Assembly: GCA_019695575.1 (NCBI GenBank)
Contig: JADNSB010000082.1
Location: 1-64,000 of the forward strand
Origin: Angomonas ambiguus
Taxonomy: Eukaryota; Euglenozoa; Kinetoplastea; Trypanosomatida; Trypanosomatidae
Reading direction: 5' to 3'
Length of the DNA: 64,000 nucleotides
Under the pieces are notes generated by a model. That model searched no databases and was not told where the DNA came from. It was given only the letters and a program-made list of their open reading frames with translations. A program made the position numbers and the translations under genes. Below, piece after piece: positions 17,642 to 30,000 of this stretch (positions are counted from its first letter, which is position 1; each line of letters opens with the position of its first letter).

Positions 17642-20491
17642 ATGTCCGAGGACCCCAAGACCCTGAATGAACTTAAAGACAAGCTCACCCTCTTGCTTGG
17701 GGAAATCGAATCTGCAGTAGCGGCGGAACCGTTGGAAGCTGCCCCCCTCCTTGAAACCATTTCCAACGCCCAAGACAGGATTAAAAAGCAAGTGGAAGAA
17801 AAGCGACGGTCACCACGAATTTTGGTATCCCCAAAATCTTTTCAGCCAACGTTAGAGCGGGAAAGCCTATCAACGCCTACAAACCAGCGTGAGAAATCCT
17901 ACAGGGCTGCACTACTCCAGAAGAAGAAAATATCCCCTCCCAGAGCGCCGATTTCCCGTTCAGAGGTGGAAAACGAGAGATACGTGGCGTCGCTTAGAAG
18001 CGAAGAAAGACGTCGATTAGCAGAGGAAAGGCGAAAAGATTATCTACAAGGAGTAAAAGAGAAATCTTCTATTGCGGACGCCAAAGCTCAGCTTGTCAAA
18101 CAAAGAAGGGAAGAAGCGGAACGAAAGCATCGGATTGAAACTCTTGAAAGACAGGAAAACGGCTTTAGGCGCTCTGAAGAAAAGAGACGCGAAACCAGAG
18201 AAAAGGCCGTAAAAGCACACACCAAGGTGGATGAGGTGAAACTGGTTAAAGAACTTCAAGAACAGACAAAAAAGCTTAAACTGGACAAAAAAATGAATGA
18301 AGTGGATCACCTACAGGGATTAATTAAAGAAGAAAGACAACGAGTTGCCAACGAGAAAAATGAGGCAATTCTGGCGGCAGCGGAGAAACGGAGAAATATG
18401 AGTCAGGAAAAGATAGAAAAATTTAACACGAAAGAACGTCAGCGATTGGAGAAAATAAAGAAAATTGAAGAACAAAAGAAAATGGATCTTGTCGTAAAAC
18501 AACAAAAATCAGAAGAGTGGGGGAAAAGGGTTCAAAGGCATCACGTTGACGTTTTAACCGAAACAGAGGCCCTAGACAAGAAAACCAAAGAAAAACTTGC
18601 TCAAAGTGCCCTACTTCGAGAAGAACAAAGAGAAAAGACACGACAAAAACTGGAAAAATTAGACGAAAAGTCAAAGGAAGCTCGAACAAAGAAAGATTTG
18701 GAGCGAGAAGAAATTCGAAGGAATAAAGATTTATTTCTATTTGTTACGTCAGGTCAAGAGAGTGTATTCGATCAAAGAGTAAATCGTCTAAAAGCAGGCT
18801 CTAAAAGAAACGGTGTACTATTTACGGATAATTACCAAAAAGAATCCATATACTTAATCAGAGATCTAAACAAATCCCGAATGCGTCCTATTTTTAATAG
18901 AATCCAAAGCGTTTTAACGTCTGAAAATATGAAACCTTGTAAACCTTTGCTGGGAGATGTTTTATCTACTAAATGTAGTACGATCGACTTTGAGTACCTG
19001 CGGTACTACAACTGCTATGATATTATTTTAAAACTCCTCTCTAGCGCGAGAAAATACGGCGAATTGGATCTTATCAAAGACATTATCAACTGTCTACAAG
19101 GTTTTTTACTTGACGCCTCTGAAGGGGAGAAGAACATTATATACTTTGTCAAGAGCGGAAGCGTTGCGTTTGTTATGAACACCATTTTGGATGAAATGAA
19201 AGAAATTGACGGAGAAATAAAAAATGAATACTTAACCTGGCTACTTGGGTTAATAGGTGTGTGTCTGGAAAGCATCCAATCTGGTGCCCCACAGAATGCA
19301 AAAATGTCAGGGGTGAGAGACCAGCTCTTCAATGACGCTGAATCTTTGTATTTGGACCGTGTTTGCATGGGATTATTGAAGCACAGCAAAGGTAATGACA
19401 ATCTTGAACTCATTTACAACTCTTTATGTGTACTTAAAATACTCACCACTAATATGACCCGACGAAAAGATGAAGTGCGAACTTTGTGGACGAATAAAGT
19501 GACAGAAGCGTTGGTCTCCGCTTATCAAAATATGTTTGTGGGCGAAAGTTCTATGAACACCGAAAATATAAATAATGGGCATATTTGCCTTGTATTTTGT
19601 ATTTTTCGATTGTTTAATACCCTTGCGAGATGGAACCTGAACGCCTTTCAAGAGCTCTTTCTGGAATCATCGAAGCGAGTTTCTGGTGACGATACTCTTT
19701 TCCATATTAATAGAAGTGAGATTTTTCAAGTTCTCTTATTATTCACTTGTCTTGTCAAGAATCGTATAAACGAGCTAGAGGATATTGTAAAAGAAGAAGA
19801 CTCTGCGGATACTTCGCAAAGTGTTTCGTTTGAAGAAGCTGCCAACTTTGGAATCACACTTCCAGACTTTCCTCCCTACACTCAAAGTCACTCACATCTC
19901 CGCGCTAGTCTCCATGAATACATCTTGTTTACAGGTTACCTCTGCCTTGACAATCCCTTCCTTTTGGAAATTTTATCATGGGGAAAAGAGGGAACGTTGT
20001 TGGGCACTATGATTAGCGTCCTTCCAATTGCCTATTTTTCGGTAGCAAAGCATATATTATTTCCCACAATACTAACTACAATTATAGATTGCCCCCGAAA
20101 CTTGGAAATACTCCAGGGAAAAATGGATATTTTACCACTGCTTAATTTCATTGGGGATGAATACAACCTTCTCACCAAAAAAGCAAAATTGTATGCTGAG
20201 GCGCACCATAAACAACTACAACAATATAGAGAATCTCAGAAAGCCCTACAAGCCGCTTCTCGACAAAAGTATTTTTCTTGGGCTGATCTAGATGACGATG
20301 ATGATGACGAACTAGACGCGGAACCTATACCTACCTCTGCTGATGGTTCCTCACCACTCGTGGAAAAACTTGCCTTGTGTAAAAATCTTCGTAATATCCG
20401 TACTGCAGGGGCTTATTACCGGATCGATCACAGGGTCCCTATAGCATACTGGCCTTCAATAATGGAAACACTTCGATCCACTATTCAATAA
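17642..20491 (+). CDS. SCAPER: SCAPER-like protein
   Basis: 949 residues, first gene of the rightward array. The N-terminal third (about 60-370) is a highly charged single-helix/coiled-coil region (ERRRLAEER, EEQREKTRQ). From about 390 to the end is an alpha-helical repeat region. The C-terminus matches the conserved tail of S-phase cyclin A-associated protein in the ER: a GYLCLDNP segment, LPIAYFS, ILFPTILTTI, N-x-x-IL, then LLNFI. Animal SCAPER has the same order (LPFQYFSD, LFPSLIAACYNN, ILEQ). The final HRVPIAYW resembles SCAPER's closing RFP..W segment. I see no C2H2 zinc finger, which animal SCAPER has. Known role in animals: an ER/ribosome-linked adaptor that brings CCR4-NOT to tubulin mRNAs during tubulin autoregulation. 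Whether that holds here is inference. Confidence 0.72.
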   Translation: MSEDPKTLNELKDKLTLLLGEIESAVAAEPLEAAPLLETISNAQDRIKKQVEEKRRSPRILVSPKSFQPTLERESLSTPTNQREKSYRAALLQKKKISPPRAPISRSEVENERYVASLRSEERRRLAEERRKDYLQGVKEKSSIADAKAQLVKQRREEAERKHRIETLERQENGFRRSEEKRRETREKAVKAHTKVDEVKLVKELQEQTKKLKLDKKMNEVDHLQGLIKEERQRVANEKNEAILAAAEKRRNMSQEKIEKFNTKERQRLEKIKKIEEQKKMDLVVKQQKSEEWGKRVQRHHVDVLTETEALDKKTKEKLAQSALLREEQREKTRQKLEKLDEKSKEARTKKDLEREEIRRNKDLFLFVTSGQESVFDQRVNRLKAGSKRNGVLFTDNYQKESIYLIRDLNKSRMRPIFNRIQSVLTSENMKPCKPLLGDVLSTKCSTIDFEYLRYYNCYDIILKLLSSARKYGELDLIKDIINCLQGFLLDASEGEKNIIYFVKSGSVAFVMNTILDEMKEIDGEIKNEYLTWLLGLIGVCLESIQSGAPQNAKMSGVRDQLFNDAESLYLDRVCMGLLKHSKGNDNLELIYNSLCVLKILTTNMTRRKDEVRTLWTNKVTEALVSAYQNMFVGESSMNTENINNGHICLVFCIFRLFNTLARWNLNAFQELFLESSKRVSGDDTLFHINRSEIFQVLLLFTCLVKNRINELEDIVKEEDSADTSQSVSFEEAANFGITLPDFPPYTQSHSHLRASLHEYILFTGYLCLDNPFLLEILSWGKEGTLLGTMISVLPIAYFSVAKHILFPTILTTIIDCPRNLEILQGKMDILPLLNFIGDEYNLLTKKAKLYAEAHHKQLQQYRESQKALQAASRQKYFSWADLDDDDDDELDAEPIPTSADGSSPLVEKLALCKNLRNIRTAGAYYRIDHRVPIAYWPSIMETLRSTIQ

Positions 20492-20945
20492 GAAACATTT
20501 ACTTTTTCAAATATTACTAAGGGTACTATTATTATTACTGTAAATGTAAAAATAATAATTATTACCATTTTATTAGTATTATAATTAAACCAATTAAAGT
20601 GAAATAGCCGACTTCTCATTTACGCTGATCATTCTTTATTTAACCAGCAGATGTGAGGGGAGGTGGATTACTTATTATTTTTATTATTATTATCCCAGAT
20701 TAAATTTAAGAAGGTTGTAACTACGTAGTTAAGTGGCCGTGTCTACTAGTAAATGAAGTATGGCGTTTTAACTGTTTTGATTTTTATTTTCTTTGGTGTT
20801 GTACCATGGCATTTCTTTTTTTTTTTTTTCCACTTTGACTACATTACTTACTTGATTTTCTTTCTCTCTCTTTCTCTCTCCCTCCTCCATTTGTTATGAA
20901 AGTAGTCTTACTTAATTTACGCAACCAACACACACATTATTCGCC
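20492..20945. other. Intergenic region with polypyrimidine tract
   Basis: 454 bases. ATT-rich 3' UTR-like sequence is followed by T runs and a (CTTT)n/CTCT tract near 20855-20890, the likely acceptor tract of the next gene. No RNA gene seen. Confidence 0.6.
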
Positions 20946-21206
20946 ATGTTCCGCAGGAGTTACAACCGTCTGGGTCACCAGCTTATCAAAGAGCCTATGG
21001 GGCATGAAGAGAACACGTTTGTTCGAGGTATGCGCACTCAAAATAACGCTTTGAGGCACGTTTACGGTTTAGCCGCTGGATGCGCGGTTGGGTGCGTTTG
21101 CGCATTGTACAGCTTCGTTTCTGCTCAAACCAGGGTGTATTCCTGTGTTGGAAGCGATGGTAAAATGACCAAATCAACCTGCCCAGTCAAATGGTGGAAT
21201 TTCTAA
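20946..21206 (+). CDS. Small single-TM protein, unknown
   Basis: 86 residues. A basic N-terminal half (RRSYNRLGHQL) is followed by a hydrophobic, Gly/Ala/Cys-rich helix at about 40-60 (VYGLAAGCAVGCVCALYSFV) and a short Cys-containing tail ending WWNF. It starts at an ATG soon after a strong CT-rich tract, supporting a real gene. Size, positive N-terminus and single helix would suit a small mitochondrial inner-membrane subunit, but I recognise no family. Confidence 0.6.
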   Translation: MFRRSYNRLGHQLIKEPMGHEENTFVRGMRTQNNALRHVYGLAAGCAVGCVCALYSFVSAQTRVYSCVGSDGKMTKSTCPVKWWNF

Positions 21207-21635
21207 AAATTTAGCAGAATTTCTTTTTTTTTTTTCTTCTTTTCGGGAAGTGTCCAAGTTAAAAAAAAAAAACACAGAAGTATATAGTCGGTTTTAAGTA
21301 ATAATAAAAAAAAAAAGTGTCTAATAATATGATGAATGATTAACGAGTTTAACGTAGTATTGTACAAATTCTTTACATGATAAACACCTTTCTGTTTTCC
21401 TCTTCTTGGTAGCGGCTCTTTTATTATTACTATTATTTGTTCTCTAACCTCTGTTCCCTCTGCACTCCAGTTTGTTTAGTTACAAGAAGGGTATACAAAT
21501 ATACATACATCATAATTTTTTTTTTTTTTAGTTTTGTAACTTTCTTATCAGTTAGATCTAGTTCATCCCCACCCCCTTTCCAAGAAAAATAGACCGTACA
21601 ACTCAACTCTGCCGGTGATTAAACAATAAAGTCCA
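21207..21635. other. Intergenic region, AT-rich
   Basis: 429 bases with several A and T runs, and a T tract near 21520-21530 that may serve the next gene's acceptor. No ORF or RNA gene seen. Confidence 0.55.
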
Positions 21636-22160
21636 ATGAAAAATAGCTCACGCAGTACGTCTAAAGATACAAGAAAACGAAAGAAAAAGTTACTTTCACT
21701 ACGTGATTTGTATTTGAAGCGATGTAAGCAGGAAAAAGTGCACCCGAATAGCGGGATTTTGACAATTTTAGCGAATGATCCGTCATCATTTCCATTAGAG
21801 GCTTGGGACCTTCAGGAAAACTTTTTAGGAAATAGGGGTGTAATACCTGTGATGTCCATAGTGGAGCGCGCTCCTAATATACGATCCTTAAACCTCAGTG
21901 GCAACGGTTTAAGAAACTCTGGTGTACTGTGCATTTGTGAAGTATGTGTGCGTCACCCAAGCCTTCAAAGTTTAAATCTGTCTTCGAATTACATCAGTGA
22001 CGGGGCAGCGGAGGCCCTCGAAGCGCTTTTGCATTCAAACAAAAGAATCATCGACATGGACATTAGTGACACTAAACTTAGCGTGGAGTGTAGAGTTCGA
22101 ATAAAAGATTTGTTGAATAAAAATCTTTATGAAGCAGCGCTGGAACCCCAAGACAGCTAA
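21636..22160 (+). CDS. Leucine-rich repeat protein
   Basis: 174 residues. A very basic N-terminus (RKRKKK) is followed by about three to four leucine-rich repeats of the ribonuclease-inhibitor kind, with LNLSGNGLRNSG and LNLSSNYISDGAA cores spaced about 28 residues, and a final diverged repeat (MDISDTKL). LRR solenoids bind other proteins; no catalytic domain is present. The basic tail could be a nuclear signal or tubulin/RNA contact. The partner is unknown. Confidence 0.8.
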   Translation: MKNSSRSTSKDTRKRKKKLLSLRDLYLKRCKQEKVHPNSGILTILANDPSSFPLEAWDLQENFLGNRGVIPVMSIVERAPNIRSLNLSGNGLRNSGVLCICEVCVRHPSLQSLNLSSNYISDGAAEALEALLHSNKRIIDMDISDTKLSVECRVRIKDLLNKNLYEAALEPQDS

Positions 22161-22330
22161 ACTCACTGCTTACACTGTATTTTTTTTTGTTTGCCATTGT
22201 ATAGTACTGAAAGATTTGCTATGTGCTCCCCGTCTAGTAATCCAGTTTAAGTAGTGCTCTTGTTATTGGCATTTACCCGCATCAACTGTATACCCCTTTC
22301 TTTGTTTAGTGAAAAAGTTTCTGCACTACA

Positions 22331-23890
22331 ATGCAACCAAGGATTATGCGTCTAGAAGCAAAAATTTTGCCCATTCATCAGAAAGTTTTCGAGTGCTTGC
22401 TTCAGGTCAATAAAGAAAAGGAGTTACACACAACTCTCCGTGTAGCGGGTGGGTGGGTTAGAGACACTCTTTTAGGTCTGCATTCTAACGATATCGATAT
22501 AGCCATTGAATCTCCGGTGGATTCCCCAGTTAGTGGGGAACAGTTTGCCAAGGAAGTGTCCGTGTTTCAGGGTCTCCATGGGGAAAGAGAGCGAACGGTT
22601 AGCGTTATCCGCATTAACCCCGAGTTGTCCAAGCACATCGAGACTGCCACTGTAAACGTATTTGACCTTCCTGTTGAGTTTTGCGCTCTACGTACAGATG
22701 ATTACTGCGAGGACTCAAGGATACCGCAGATCAGAGCAGCATCTCCTGATGAAGATGCTAAAAGAAGAGATTTTACCATTAATGCGCTCTTCTTTAATTT
22801 GCACACTGGAATGGTGGAAGACTACACATCGGGGCTCGCAGATTTAGAAAACAGAGTCATTAGGTGTCCTTTAGAGCCTCGAAGAACTTTTATGGACGAT
22901 CCTTTGAGATTGCTTCGTGGGATAAGATTCGTTGGGCAGCTTGGCAATTTGGGTTTTGCCATTGATCCGTCCATCCAGGATTGTGTAGATGAAACTATTC
23001 TGACAGCTCTACTGCACAAGGTTTCACGGGAGCGAATAGGTAAGGAATTTTTTAAAATGCTTTCAGGTCCACGACCAGAAAAATGCTTAGATCTCCTTTT
23101 TGAGATGGAAATTATGCGTCGTATTCTCTTGGTTGAAGTCTACTTGACACCTACAAAAAAGAAGTCCGGAAACACCCCCGAAATAGAGAAGCACATCTTT
23201 CTGCTGGAAAACTTCGAGTCTGACTCACAGCGCACAATTCTAAATTGTGCCTCTTTACTATCCCATTTGTTAGATGAGTTTGGAAATTTCGATTCAGAGA
23301 AACGACTTTTAGCGGTATTGTTTTCTTTGGTGATCCCTTTTTATCGAGGAATTCCACCCGACCAAGCTCGTGAGAGAGTTTACGCACTATGCGTAAACGG
23401 CTTAAAGTTACCCACAACCGTATTCAACGCCATCCAGCGAATGATAATGTCGTACAACGAGTTAGTAAACCATAATATTCAAACAGAGGCTTTCCAAGGC
23501 GATACACTTTCCAATGATACTAAGCTTTCCTTATTCGATGCTTTGGGACCCCTGCATGACCACTGTGTCCCATCAGAATTTATAAAAATAGTGTTGCTAG
23601 TTTATTTACTTTATGAAAAGGAAGTAGACATAGTTAATCGAAGGGATTATGACAGTTGCCGTCATCTCGCAGTTACTGTATGGGACAAAGTGTTCGCCTA
23701 TCCTTCACTGACTGGAGCCTACGACATTGTGTTGCCAATCAAGGGAAACGAACTTAAGAACTTTATAAACATTGAGCCAAAAGCAATTGGTCCTACACTG
23801 CTTGAATTGCGGAAAGAAATGATGCTAAATCCTTCATTGGGCCGTGATGAGATAATTGGGTGGCTTCAAAGCAACTTTGGAGCGAAATAA
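22331..23890 (+). CDS. CCA1: CCA-adding enzyme (tRNA nucleotidyltransferase)
   Basis: 519 residues. Class II nucleotidyltransferase head: VAGGWVRD (38-45) and the catalytic pair of aspartates in DIDIAIE (54-60). RRDFTINALFF, GLADLENRVIRCP, and FMDDPLRLLRGIRF follow, the conserved motifs of eukaryotic/bacterial CCA-adding enzymes including the DxxR-type templating region. The enzyme adds or repairs the 3' CCA of tRNAs using CTP and ATP without a nucleic acid template. The C-terminal half is helical, as in the family. Nuclear/cytosolic versus mitochondrial localisation is undecided; the N-terminus (MQPRIMRLEAKI) could be a weak import signal. The ATG lies just downstream of a TTTCTTTGTTTAG acceptor-like site. 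Confidence 0.95.
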   Translation: MQPRIMRLEAKILPIHQKVFECLLQVNKEKELHTTLRVAGGWVRDTLLGLHSNDIDIAIESPVDSPVSGEQFAKEVSVFQGLHGERERTVSVIRINPELSKHIETATVNVFDLPVEFCALRTDDYCEDSRIPQIRAASPDEDAKRRDFTINALFFNLHTGMVEDYTSGLADLENRVIRCPLEPRRTFMDDPLRLLRGIRFVGQLGNLGFAIDPSIQDCVDETILTALLHKVSRERIGKEFFKMLSGPRPEKCLDLLFEMEIMRRILLVEVYLTPTKKKSGNTPEIEKHIFLLENFESDSQRTILNCASLLSHLLDEFGNFDSEKRLLAVLFSLVIPFYRGIPPDQARERVYALCVNGLKLPTTVFNAIQRMIMSYNELVNHNIQTEAFQGDTLSNDTKLSLFDALGPLHDHCVPSEFIKIVLLVYLLYEKEVDIVNRRDYDSCRHLAVTVWDKVFAYPSLTGAYDIVLPIKGNELKNFINIEPKAIGPTLLELRKEMMLNPSLGRDEIIGWLQSNFGAK

Positions 23891-24083
23891 AGACGTGTAA
23901 CTTTTTTTTCTTTTTTTCTAAATTCTCTGGACCAAATCCTAAACTCTGAATATCTGTTCTGCTAAAGTGACCTCGGGTCTCACACTTCACATTTCTTTTT
24001 TCCTTTTCCCTACCCTTTTTGTGTAGAATAGAGGCAAGTCTGTTTTGGGTTTTGTCCCACCCCTCCCGTTTCTATCTAAAGGA

Positions 24084-27000
24084 ATGAATTCTTTAACCCT
24101 GCACCAGGTATGGGAGGGAAATTGGCCCGTTAAAAAGGGAACCCGCGTAAAATTAGTTGGCCCCTTATCAAGCACCGACGAGGCGAAGAGTTGCGATCCC
24201 GTTCCAGCAGTAACGTATATTACTGACGACAGAAAGAAAGAAATATCGGTTTGGTCTCCTGAATCTGGTGGGAAGAAAATCAAAAAACTCAATTTAAAAC
24301 AAGATAAACATGTTCTGTATTGTGTTACGGATGATTTTCTCACGGGTGTTTTTTACTCGGCGAAGAAAAGGCCGTTGGGGTTCATTCTGATGGAACATGA
24401 CCCGACTGATCTACTTTCTGTAAAAAAGGTAAAGGTGCGAGACTTTACTGATGAGGTTCACGCTTTAGTCAAGGATATCCCAATGAGTGAAAACGACAAC
24501 GCTCTTTTCTTTTTCAGTATTAGAAATGCACAACTGAAACAAACGTCTAAGGGGTGTGTCGTTTCTGCAGTGGTAGCCACCTCTTCGGGGGAGCTACTGT
24601 TCATAGTGGGTATTTTGAGCCAAAAGAAATGGAAAATATGGAATCTGGAGGGTTATCTGTCTCCCCAACCGTGTATTTATATAAACAACGACGGTAGGGA
24701 GGTCAAAGTTGTCCGGTGCGATGTGACCTCTCCTGTGGACAAGTTTGTCGCTGTATTAGCCCCCTCGCTTCATGCCGCACTTTGTGTCTTTGACCGTGTG
24801 TTTCCTGAAAACGAGGACTCCGATGCCATTTGCGAAGACGGCATTCTTAATGCAAATTGCGTAGTGTTCAGGGAAAAATGTTTCAGTCTTGATGAGGGGG
24901 AAAGTAACGTAGTGGAGCGTGTATTTCAGAGTCAATGCTTTATATTGGAGGAACATCGTTACCCTTACCCATATCAGTGTAGTGTCGAGGTCGCCAAGAA
25001 ATCCCCTCTTTTTTCCATCATAATCCCCTGTCAATCCTTTTGCACCCTTCTCCACTTGAATTACCCGGATCACGGAGAGGAAGTAGTCGCCTTTCCAGTC
25101 CTAATAGAAAACGTCTCCGAGGTTGCAACATTTATAACCCATCCAGTTGTGTGCCCTACAAGACCCTCCGGTACACTCGTAACTTTCCTCCTTTCCTCCC
25201 ATTTGAAGCTGTTTGCCTGTGAGGTATTCGGGTCTTCAGCGGAACTCAGTATAGATGATTACACAAATGATCTTAGTTCTGTGTTGGGCGTGGACCCCGC
25301 AAAGCAATCCATCAGTCTCACACGTCTCATCTCTTTGCCAACAGGAGACATACTGTACTCGACTGGAGAGCGCGGTCTCCTGCTCAGGATAAATGATGCG
25401 TACTTTGGAGAAGATTTACCAGATCGTGTCAGGCCCGCCCACAAAGACACACACCCAACAGCGACAACACCAGCGGATAGAACGCTACTTCTTGAAAAAT
25501 GCCTAGACTATCTCAATGAAATAGATTTCCCCAAGGAAGGGAACTCCGTCGAACGGTGCGTCACTATTTTTCAGAGAATCCTTCCCCAAATACGATACTT
25601 TGGGAGCTCCCAACAAGAAGTGTTTTTGATCCAGACCCTTTTTGACAGGGTGTTTAGTCTCGTTACACCGGTTAGTGAAGAAGATTGGAGCGTTCTCTGG
25701 TCCATGACTTCCGTTATCCAGAAGTTGCTGTCAAAGCGAAGCCGGGCCCCCAACTCTTCGTTTACGGATACCTTTCTACTGGATTTATATGACAAGTACA
25801 AAAAAAGTACTTTCAAGGTAGAGGAGGCCCAGAAAATAGTCCAGGACAGCACTTTACGAGGCGTCTCTCAGGAACTCCGGAAGATGGTGAAGAATGTGTC
25901 TCTCAAAGATAACACGTTGCCCCAAGTTCAGTTTATTTTGGACGGTCTTGGTAGTGGGGAACCTCCCATTCCGTTGGCCCAGGAAGTTGTTCGTCGGATG
26001 GTGGACACTGGTACACTTTCAAACGGGGCGTGCGTTATTCGACCAAAAGGAAACACCGGACCGTGCATCCACGCTGTGGGGGTCTCTCTCTTGGCCTCGT
26101 GCTTAGATATTCCCATCTTCTTGAACGTGAACGAAGAAACTGGCGATGTTTTCTGGTCCGCTCATAAAGAAGGAGCGAATTCATTGTGTGTTCCTGTCTA
26201 TGCCTTTCGAGACAAGAATGAATTTTGTTCAGCTCTTTCGCTAGCTTCTGACCTGATTAGCATCCCAAGTTCCGACCACTCTTTCCGACCGGACATTGCG
26301 GTGTACCTGTTTGGACTAAGCCGACGTACTCACTGCTTGAAAGCATTCGTCTCCCTCTTCTCGAGCACGTTTATGGGAGCTCTTAAACACCTCGAGCCCT
26401 TTTCGTCGAATCGTTTATTCTTGGAAGAGGTATCGTCCAGCCTTGGTGTATCGTATGATGTCAAAATCCAAGAAGCTCTACATACCGAAACCAATCTTCC
26501 CCTGTCTTTGTGTTACGTTGTTGCCGGTTCTGGTGCGTCCCTCAACACGGACCTGTTTAGGTTCGTTTCACATGTGCTGCCACAGCCGTTCAGTATTAGT
26601 TTGCTTGCCGGGTTTCTGTTATACGCCACCAGTCGATTAATCGCTGCACAGTGCAATTATTCAGCAGCCGCACTCAAACTAGTGTTATCGTCGCACTCCG
26701 GGGAAAGAGCGGTATCATTGGGGAGTACAGAAGTGTGCTGGGATCGGTTGGAGAGCGTCAAAGTCGACTCTAGAATCCTCTGGTCCCAACTGAACTCTCT
26801 TTCTCCCTACTCGTTAGAAGATATTGCTCGAAGTTATCTATCCTCTGTGCAGGTCTCCCTTGAAGCTTCTCGCTACGACGGCAGCGCTGGCGGTACAGCA
26901 GTTTCCCGCTGTATTGTGATGTGTTTTAGAATTTTTGTTCTCATAGAATACGCTGGAATTTGGGAAAAGAAAATAACCGAAGCTGAGGCCTCCCTAGATG

Positions 27001-30000
27001 CTACGGATGCTGTCTCGCCTGAAGAGCACTTTGGAATCACAGGTGCAATCCAAGGACTCCAAGGCCTGCTAACACTAGGTGTATCCGTTTTGCCTATCGA
27101 GTGGGTTCAATTAAAGTTTATGAATTTGGTGGCAAAACTCTCTTCGACCGTGTGCTGGGAACCGGAGTGGAACGATTTTCTGGTCGTTCTACTGGAGAGT
27201 TGCGATCTAAAAAATTCCAGTGTGTCTACTCTGAAAAGGGAATACTTTCTTCTATTAGACCAAATAAAGTCTAGAAGTAGGAACGGAGAGCGAAATGATC
27301 GTCTTTACTTTAAGTCCCAAGAATACAGTGCTAAACTGAGAAGTATCACCGACAGCCTGACCCCGCTGAAGGACTGGAATTCAATGCCTTACATTTTCTC
27401 ACCTTCTACGGATAAAACGGTTCCTCATTGGCCCCCACACTGTGATTTTCCCGATCGACGGTATCTTCTAGTGAACGACTGGAAAAACCACCTCACCACC
27501 ATCGAGACCCAATCTACCCTGTTAAAGCAAGTGACAGCCGCTGTCGGGAAAAACGCGTTAGGCTTTGGCCCCATCTCAGAGGATAGCACTTCTTCTCCAG
27601 AGAATCCCATACTGTCTCGCCCTCTATTCGAGACCATTTGCCAAATCAATCCCCCCATCCGAAGTTTTGCTGCTGTAGAGCTAACATCGGAAATAGACAA
27701 CGCCACAGCCCCTCGGGTGGGCCCGAAAAGCGCCACCCCGTCCGTTCATTTAGTGACCCTTCCAGTGAATCATCAAACTATCCACCCATCATCAGCGAAA
27801 CTCAAGGAGCCCCATTCGAGCCACGACACCCGTGAAAAAATGGGCGTATTAAGGCCTCAGTCTCTCCCATCCTCGCAAACGTCAACCAGTAGCACTAGTG
27901 TGGTTTCCGACACAGTACACTCCTCCAAAGGTACCAAAGTGACGCATCCCCCAGGGTTCGAGTGGTTAAGACGGAAAGACAACGATGACTCTCCCTTCTC
28001 AGCCAGTGCGATAGCGTGGTGGGAGAAGGATAACGTCCTAAAGGAGTCCTCCCCAGGAAAGGACACAGACGATCTTTCTGACTCGATGACATCATTTACC
28101 ACAACCACCAGCAAGTCTGGCAGCTATATCTCGGAAGCTTCTTCTGAAAAGAAACCAGTGAGAGAGCAGTGGGTCGGAGGCGGTAAAAAAGGGCTCGGAT
28201 GCAAATGCAAGAAAGGCGGACACCGTTTAAAGATGGAAAGTAACGCCTCTCGCAACGAGAGTCGCTCCGCTCCGAGGGTGAAGTTACTCGAGTTCACACA
28301 TGTGCTGAAGCCTCCCATGGATACGCTGAGTTCCGCCATGAGCCAAGGAAACCAGCTGGAGATGAAAAGAGTAAAAACGCTAGAGGAGAAAGACGTCCCC
28401 GAAAAGTGCACCATTAGCCTTCTCTCCTTTCCACAAAAGCCAAAAGCGTCTCAAGTTGGGTACAGGATAGGAAACTTCACCAATAATGGTACGGTGTATC
28501 CTTCCTACACCGCATCATCGAGGGTGGGTGTGAACTATCTGGAGCCACCCAAATTACCCTCTTCCTCCGTTTTTAATGCTCCTCCCCCACTGCTTCACCT
28601 TTCGAGAAAGGGACCATCCGGTGAGTCATTTCTTCCGGAAGGAACACCACAGTCTTCGGAGACGTTTGGGTTCATAGACCGGTCGTCTGCTGGTCAGGTG
28701 CTGCGAGAGCCCGTCGCCGAATTGGCGCCTCCCGTTCGAATGGGTGAGTATGGAGCACCACGCACTGAGGGTGACGATTACCAGAGAGCTCCAATGGTCT
28801 CCGGTACATCAAGAATGTCCCACCCTATTCTTAACGCGGAGGAGAAGCTGCAGTTCAAAGAGTACACCGATAATTTGATGGCGAGAGGGAAAGAAGAGGG
28901 CGGTGACCACTTTGCGGAGGCACCACTGTCGGGAGTATCAACCACCCCCCAGCTCGACGTACCAGTACCAAAGCCAGTAGGAAGAGAGGAGGAGAATGAG
29001 GAATCCGCAGGACCAGGTTACGCGACACTTTTAAGGCAGCACAACGACTTTATGACGAAAGCAGAGGATGTGATAAAGCAACGAGAAAAGGAAAACGAGT
29101 CCTTCTATAACCGTGTAACCGATACTGTAAAGACGCTAACGGAGGCGACCCTCGCACTGAGAGGGGGTGCGGGTTTGAGCCCTGGTGATCAAAGCGAACT
29201 ACTTCGAGGATCTATTCGACAGAGAAACGAGTTACTAAATTTAAATAGAGATTTATTGGACCTACAGCTAGCCGCCGCACGGTCTGGTGATCCACAGTAC
29301 TTTAACGCGGAGAGGAATATGAGTGGGGCTTCGAACTTGGCAGACCAGACCACCACTCCCGAGAGGGAGATTCGTGACTTTGGAGTGGACGCACTATCAC
29401 GGAATATAGACTCTGACCCTCGCTCAGCCGCGGCTATTGAGAACACGATGATAGATTTGCAAAAATTAAACGATTCTATGAAGAACATGAATGTTTCAGC
29501 CGAAATGATGGAGAAGGCGATCAGCGAGACGCGCAAGGCCATTCAAAAATATGACACGGAAGGCGCATTTAACAGAATGAGCGCTGAAGGTGCTGCCATG
29601 TTGTCTTCGTTGAAGACCAGGACAGATGCCGCCGAACGACGTTTGTCTGAGATGCCGCGGTCTTCTTCTGTTTTCCGCAATGAGGTACCAACTTTCGGAC
29701 AGGCGAGTAGCGGACGAAGATGGAGTGTGAGCCCTATTGAGGTCACCGGTGTATCGGATGGGAACGAAAACCTTTCTGGTAGAAGGCCGTCTACGTTTTT
29801 GTCATCCACCTCTTCCCCTTTGTCCAATGTACGGGACGAGGATACACAGTTGAAGGATTCCATGAGCACTGGCACTCCTAAGAGCCGAGGCAGTGTCAGA
29901 GAGTTTGACACTGCCGAGACCCGTGTGAATTGCCCCCCGGTGGAGGAGACGTTTCCCGCAGACCTTTCCGATGTCCCTGTCATTGAGCCGTATCGAAAGA

